From Mya arenaria (lineage: Eukaryota > Mollusca > Bivalvia > Myida > Myidae), in NCBI RefSeq assembly GCF_026914265.1, contig NC_069125.1, positions 25,098,966 through 25,162,965 of the forward strand: a stretch of DNA of 64,000 nt. The letters run 5' to 3'. Below, piece by piece: positions 60,101 to 64,000 of this stretch. The notes beneath the pieces are model-generated. The model was not told the origin of the DNA. It ran no database searches and saw only the letters and a program-made list of their open reading frames with translations. A program made the translations under genes and the position numbers. The stretch's first letter is position 1, and every line of letters starts with the position of its first letter.

Positions 60101-60945
60101 AATTTAGAAGATTAGATAGTTCGGAATACATATCTTTAGTTTGAATGCAATACATGATGTATTTACTGGGAAAAACACTTACAAGTGCTTACTTGCAAAA
60201 CCTTAACCAAGGTGTGACGCCAACGCTTGGGTGAGTAGTATAGCTCTCCTTATTCTTCGAATAGTCAAGCCAAAAACAAGTGACCAAGTGTTTGACATCC
60301 TTAAAAGAAAGGATCCAATAAATGTGTCAAACTTATGTGTTTGACCTCCTTAAGAGAAAGGATTCAATCAATTTAAAATTCAACTATTACAAGATAAACA
60401 TCCTTTGACAACAGTGATAAGATGCTTTTCATTGCAATTTTTTTTGGCGCATCTAGACATTTTATAGGTAAATTTGAATGAAATATCAGTGCAATTAACC
60501 TTATTTTAATTATTCATTTACAATGCGTCATCACACAGACAAGCTTTTTGCGTTCAAGGTCACTGTGACCTATTGAAAATGAAATTAACTGAGACATGTG
60601 AGATAACATTATTATCACTTTTAATGGTTGATTTCACATATGATGGTTTATCCTAAAAAGTCACGCCAATTTGGAAGTGAGAGATAATGAAACATACGAC
60701 AACAATAGTTTTAACATAATATCATACCAACTCCAAAGTTGTGATAGTCATGAAACTTGGTCAATCCCTTGAATGTTGTTGTTGGAAAGTAGCCAACAGT
60801 TCCAGCAAGTGGGGATGCAGTGATCAAGAGTTTATCATTGGGCTCTCTCATTTCTCTTGCTAATCCAAAATCAATCAATCTTGCATTATATTCCAAGTCC
60901 AGCACAATGTTAAGAGACTTTATGTCCATATGCAAGACAGCATGC
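45048..60945 (-). CDS. IRAK/Pelle-like protein kinase, C-terminal half, multi-exon
   Basis: Exons: 60,945-60,728; 52,553-52,456; 45,176-45,048, all with AG/GT borders and matching phases. Exon 1 has the catalytic loop HMDIKSLNIVLD (Arg of HRD replaced by Met, Asp kept), LIDFGLAREM (DFG kept) and GTVGYFP. The splice creates NFGVVIRELLTGISPVE, the classic F-G-V-V-x-x-E-L-L-T-G after subdomain IX. The last exon reads REALPILAERCIG and ISDMMKELK, the end of the C-lobe. Its DIKSxN loop is the TKL/IRAK/Pelle style. The Glu of APE is not obvious (PTTTFKG), so activity is uncertain. N-lobe exons (P-loop, VAIK) would lie above 60,945 and were not found in the window. Confidence 0.72.
45529..46739 (+). 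mobile_element. Element with CTCTACTGGC inverted ends, copy 1
   Basis: Begins AACAAGAGGCCCAAAAGGGC and CTCTACTGGCATGGC; ends TGGCCTTTGGCCAGTAGAGC, so GCTCTACTGGC is inverted. Inside, a unit with CTAGGCATGCATGGGCGGAT and GACTGTATCGTGTTCACAA is duplicated (46,285 and 46,455). The GACGCACGACCGCACGG tail is duplicated at 46,585-46,680. Copy 2 is at 53,047-53,975. Confidence 0.72.
46740..48340. repeat. Intronic repeats
   Basis: 47,450-47,985 has about three tandem units with GGGCATAATTTTGTCAAAAT and GGGGGCATAATGGTG. They end in ACGCCGACGCCGACTCC and GATAGCTCTCCTTATTCTTC, another dispersed family whose tail recurs at 60,205-60,270. The remainder is AT-rich. Confidence 0.6.
48345..51545. other. Segment of about 3 kb bounded by inverted repeat arms
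   Basis: About 48,350-48,440 (TTTAAAGGGCCATAATCCAG, TTGACAGATATGGCCATAA) reappears inverted at about 51,430-51,530. Inside these arms, 48,478-48,540 and 50,220-50,330 form a second, weaker inverted pair (GGTTTACGGGA, GGGTCGG words). The interior holds one candidate terminal exon (49,420-49,590) and otherwise AT-rich DNA. Confidence 0.5.
49423..49590 (+). CDS. Weak candidate terminal exon
   Basis: A pyrimidine-rich stretch and CAG near 49,414 precede an open frame reading DTDEVRVLKEYFDMVCLIC, VTCRETKPFKTRG and RDALKS to TAA. AATAAA follows at about 49,724. CLICVTC gives a small Cys pair. I recognise no family. It may belong to a transposon between the inverted arms, or be chance. Confidence 0.28.
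   Translation, partial: LDTDEVRVLKEYFDMVCLICVTCRETKPFKTRGAKKTIRVQKYNSSYHYRDALKS
51546..52455. other. Intron DNA
   Basis: AT-rich; nothing recognised. Confidence 0.45.
52456..52553 (-). CDS. Kinase exon following subdomain IX
   Basis: Acceptor TTGTATTTCAG and donor CAG/GTAAGT are both near consensus. It encodes VIRELLTGISPVERFPKD and STFALKNLIQ. The alternative upstream AG at 52,580 gives a longer exon, but only this acceptor restores FGVVIRELLTG with the preceding exon. Confidence 0.7.
53047..53975 (+). mobile_element. Element with CTCTACTGGC inverted ends, copy 2
   Basis: Same family and orientation as 45,529-46,739, shorter because the internal duplications are single here. Confidence 0.7.
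54170..54420. repeat. Repeat fragment with CGGACGG tail
   Basis: Two diverged units (GGTATTTCATCAATGCATAAGT / GGTAATCCATCAATGCATAAGT) precede ACAGACGGACGGACGAACAG, which ends in GTCCCCTCCGGTAGGGGAC, a short palindrome. Confidence 0.55.
54527..55565 (+). mobile_element. Tandem-built element with GGGGGCATAAT ends, copy 2
   Basis: Left end TGTTTGTCAAACATTATCCC, right end CAACGAAGGGGGCATAAT. Same internal units as 33,203-34,566. Confidence 0.7.
55926..57540 (+). mobile_element. Nested element, GAGGGCCATGGTGGCCC ... CTCAGGTGAGCTAA family
   Basis: Opens ACAAGAGGGCCATGGTGGCC and ATCGCTCACCTGAG; closes TTTGTGCTCAGGTGAGCTAA, so GCTCACCTGAG is inverted at the end. It contains a short tandem array (56,058-56,460), a fragment of the 180-bp family (56,790-57,140) and two units with AGGTTGCCATGGCAACCAGA (57,150 and 57,310). 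Confidence 0.65.
56058..56460. repeat. Variable-spacer tandem repeat, about 13 copies
   Basis: CCTGCACACTGACAGGACTT recurs about every 27-36 bp with differing 8-15 bp spacers (for example TTCAGTTG, ATAATTGA, GTACAGATA). The core is well kept while the spacers vary, unlike simple slippage. Cys-rich open frames on the minus strand follow from the repeat. Confidence 0.82.
58532..59470 (+). mobile_element. Tandem-built element, AGAGCTATCACT...AGGGGTATAAT family, copy 2
   Basis: Second full-length copy of the element at 38,014-38,977; ends in CAAACTTCGTTTGTAGGGGTATAAT. Confidence 0.72.
59532..60275 (+). mobile_element. Element with CTTGACTATTC inverted ends
   Basis: The left end has AGCTGTCACAGAGACAGC and CTTGACTATTC; the right end has GAATAGTCAAG after TAGCTCTCCTTATTCTTC. 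The inside has about four diverged units containing AATGCAATACATGATGTT and GAGATATTAACC. Confidence 0.62.
60728..60945 (-). CDS. Kinase exon with catalytic loop and DFG
   Basis: Acceptor GTTTTAACAG, donor GTTG/GTATGA; 218 nt. Encodes HAVLHMDIKSLNIVLDLEYN, LIDFGLAREM and GTVGYFPTTTFKG, ending inside the FGV of subdomain IX. Confidence 0.8.
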
Positions 60946-61757
60946 CTGTTAAAACAAAAAAATAAGAACATTATATTTATGCAAAGAGCTTCAGAAACAA
61001 GCTCATTAGAAAAAAGTCTAATCATAAACCCGTTTTAATGGCACTGGGTAAACCCAAAGACATAGAACATAAAATCACAAACAAGAAACATAGAATAACA
61101 GCACAAAACTCCACAAACAGCACAGTGCATACATACTTTACATAAATCAAAATACAGCGTATGAATACATCACATCAGTGAACCCCCAGATTTGTTTTGA
61201 GAATGCAGATATTGTGAGTATCGCTATGAACTAGGCCACAAGTGCCCTAGTCCAAAAACTAAACTTTAACCTAAGTTCCACTTTGACGTTGGCCCTAGGG
61301 GCCCCAAAAAGCAATCTCATGAAAGTCATCCATTCACTCTTCCTTTATACCAAGTTTGGTCGCAAACCGTCAATTCTAACCATCGTTATTTAGTATGAAA
61401 CTGTTATCAATATTAGTTACGGTCACCTTGACAACAGGGGCCCTAAACGAAATCCTGTCCATGAATGGCCTCAAAAAACTCTTTCTATGTATCAATCAGT
61501 TGCAATATGTCTCCCCTTACTATAGTAATTCAATACCAACCGTTTTTCTATTTTAGTAATAGTGAAATTGATCTTGGAGCCCGAAAGCAGTCCCATGAAA
61601 AGTCTCCACAAACTCTGCCTATATACGACGTTTGGTCATAATATATTAACCCTAGCAAAAGTAATTGAGTTATAACAATTTTCCTATTTCTAGTAGCATT
61701 GACCTTGACTATAACTCTGGGAGTCCAATCACAATGGAATGAAAGGTCTCTATTACA
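60946..61757. other. Upstream intron with degraded repeat
   Basis: 61,260-61,720 holds diverged units with CCCATGAAAGTCAT/CTCC, TATACCAAGTTTGGTCGCAA. No kinase N-lobe exon is recognised. Confidence 0.5.
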
Positions 61758-62455
61758 TACATGCCATATTTTCTGGAGACCAGGGGGATTTGTTCAGAAA
61801 GGCTGAAATTTAGGGGGATTTTGGTAGTATTCAGGGGGATTTCTTCAGCAGGTTTAAGTTGGCGAAATTTCAAAGTATTTTAAGACGCAAGTACGAAAAA
61901 ATGTATTCACATATATTTTGCTTTGAAAACCTCTAACTTTTTCATTATACAGAATTATTTTATGTCATGATTTATCATATTCTTATGATACACTGTCATG
62001 GCATACTGTAATACTGTAAATCAAATTTACCTTCCTCCAAGGTCTTTTAAAAAATTCTGCTTAATACTATCAGCTATGATGACGTTCAGACACTAAGAAA
62101 ATGGAATTAATATTATTAATTTCTTCCTTTTCCAAAATAGTAATATTTCTTTGCCTTTGATCATTACTTCAAATTAATTGATCACTTGTTGTTAAGGTTT
62201 TCTTTTGGCATTTATCAAACCTTTTTTAAACAGTAATTTCACCCTTGATGAGTTGTTTCTTTACATTCAGTTTTACTCACATACTGTGGTTTCACTTTGT
62301 CATAATTGCCTGATGAAAAATCTTTAAAAAAATATATATATATATATATATTTTTAAATTCCGGGGGATTTTTATCTCCTGCCGGAAGACCGGGGGATTG
62401 ATCGCAATTCCGGGGGATTTTCCCCCCCCCCGCCGGGGGATATGGCATGTATGTT
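61758..62455. mobile_element. DNA element with ACATACATGCCATAT inverted ends
   Basis: The left end is ACATACATGCCATATTTTCT and the right end ATATGGCATGTATGT, after several CCGGGGGATTT words. The left part repeats AGGGGGATTT three times. A (TA)n run lies at about 62,331-62,351. No transposase frame. Confidence 0.72.
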
Positions 62456-62581
62456 ATTAACTATACCTATATATCGCGTTTAGTTGCATTATGTCAAAAC
62501 TAACAAATTATTCAGTACCAAACATGTTTCTATTTTTCGTTACAATAACCTTAAACTTGACCTAAGGGGTCCAAAACGCAA

Positions 62582-63632
62582 TGCATATTGTCAGTATTAT
62601 TTGGACAATTAAATGAAATATGCATGGACCTCCAAGTCAAGTTTTAGGGCCATAGGTGCAGGCAGTACCAATTTATCTCACAGAAAAGCTTTTTGCGTTC
62701 TAGGTCTCTGTGACCTTGACCTTTGGCCCAACCCCTGAAAACAAATAGGGGTCTTCTACTTGTCAGGCCCAACCTCCAAGTCAAGTTTGAGGGCCATGGG
62801 TAAAGGCATTGTCGAGTTATCACTCGGACAACTTTTTATCATTCAAGGTCAATGTGACCTTGACCTTTGGCCCGATGAACCCCAAAATCAATCGAAGTCA
62901 TCTACTGGTCAGACCCAACCTACAAGTCAAGTTAAAGGGCCATGGGTGCAGAAAATGTTGAGTTATCACTCAGACAAAATTTTATCATTCAATGTCAATA
63001 TGACCTTGACATTTGGCCCGATGACCCCTAAAATCTGTAGGCGTATCTACTTGTCAGGCCGAATCTCCAAGTCAAGTTTGAGGGCCATGGGTAAAGGCAT
63101 TGTCGAGTTATCACTAGGACAACTTTTTATCATTCAAGGTCAATATGACCTTGACCTTTTGCCAGATGGCCCAAAATCAATAGGGGTCATCTTCTGGTCA
63201 GGATTGAGGGCCATGGGTGCAGGCATTGTCAAAATACTAATCAGACAACCTTTTATCATTCAAGTTCACTGTGCCCTTGACCTTTGACCTGATGACCCCT
63301 AAAATCAATAGTGGCCATCTATTGGTCAGGCACAGCCTCAATGTCCAGTTTGATGAAAATAGGTCTATCCAGTGTTGATTAATCACTCGGAAAAGCTTTA
63401 AAATCCTTTTACCATTTAAGGTTACTGTGACCTTGACTTTTGACCCGATGACCCCTGAAATCAATAGGGGTCACCTACTGGTCATGCCCTATCTTCAGGT
63501 CAAGTTTGGTGACCATCCGTTGAGGAATTGTCGAGTTATCACTCGGAAATACTTTGGTCTACCGACAGACCGACGGACGGACCGACCTATTGACCGTCAT
63601 CGGCATAGCAATAAGAAGAGAGGCATAATAAT
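62582..63632 (+). mobile_element. Tandem-built element with GGGGGCATAAT-type ends, copy 3, left-truncated
   Basis: Starts inside the family at CATATTGTCAGTATTATTTG and ends with GACCGACGGACGGACCGACC and a weak GAGAGGCATAATAA end. It has six or so internal units with TCAAGGTCAATGTGACCTTG and ACCTTTGGCCC. The 175-codon plus-strand frame at 62,760-63,287 is a by-product of the tandem units. Confidence 0.68.
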
Positions 63633-63684
63633 TCAATAGGTGAGTTTGAAGCTGTCAGACGGTTCACCACAACAGCGGCTTAAG

Positions 63685-64000
63685 AGGGCCATGATGGCCC
63701 TAAATCGCTAACCTGAGTAAAAGTGTTAAACCTGTAAAACATACAAACGACGGACAGCGCATGATGATCCAATAAAATATTAAACTTTATAAACTATGAG
63801 GATTTGATAAAACTACACTATAAACAGCTCTTTGTAACATGTCTCCAATTCCATCCAGCACACCATTGCTTTCCAACTACGTATCAAAGTCTTGTTTATA
63901 TAAGGTGTATGAATTCACTTACCACTAAAAGATAAGATTGTAAATTACACTTGTCTACATGTAGTTCAAAGGAAAAGTCTGATAATTAAATTCATTATTG
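63685..64000. repeat. Start of a GAGGGCCATGATGGCCC-family element at the window edge
   Basis: AAGAGGGCCATGATGGCCCT and AAATCGCTAACCTGAGTAAA match the left end at 55,926. The remainder is AT-rich and runs off the window. Confidence 0.55.

Noticed and set aside
62760..63287. 175-codon plus-strand frame
   Set aside because: Tandem units of a dispersed non-coding element; internal repeats mirror the DNA repeat.

Overview
The window is animal nuclear DNA: AT-rich, intron-bearing and dominated by transposable elements. No operons, rRNA or bacterial signals are visible. The dispersed families look molluscan, most likely bivalve. These include arrays carrying the motif TGACCTTGACCTTTGACC, elements ending in GGGGGCATAAT, and elements whose tails are rich in GACGGACGGACC. 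I infer the group from repeat style alone and cannot name a species.

Layout. 1-4.9 kb: AT-rich DNA with repeat fragments, including an element with an internal tRNA-like cassette. 5.0-8.4 kb (minus strand): the 3' part of a decayed Ginger1-type DNA transposon. Its integrase tail with a GPF module and its OTU-protease tail are joined by a linker that has grown into about 72 copies of a 30-bp minisatellite. 8.5-11 kb: a diverged duplication and a foldback MITE. 11.03-17.65 kb (plus strand): a nearly complete Ngaro/DIRS-like tyrosine-recombinase retrotransposon. It has an intact SGNH-hydrolase ORF, broken gag, RT-RNase H and recombinase, and A1...B1-A2-B2 split direct repeats. 18-25.3 kb: MITEs, a second copy of the tRNA-like element, and one orphan candidate first exon. 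25.5-26.9 kb (minus): a LINE ORF2 with a large internal deletion.

28.8-60.9 kb (minus strand) holds the host coding signal, as short exons with good splice sites scattered through transposon-filled introns. Seven exons (39,500 to 28,827) join in phase into a protein of about 592 aa with an N-terminal RING-like cysteine cluster and a caspase-like (C14-type) domain. Just upstream on the same strand, three exons (60,945 to 45,048) join in phase into the C-terminal half of an IRAK/Pelle-like protein kinase. They may be two neighbouring genes, or one kinase/zinc-finger/caspase-like gene. One 52-nt candidate exon between them does not settle this, because its phase does not fit directly.

The rest, including most intron sequence, is repeats: tandemly built elements with short inverted ends, some nested three deep. 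All gene models were made by eye. No homology search or transcript data were available.
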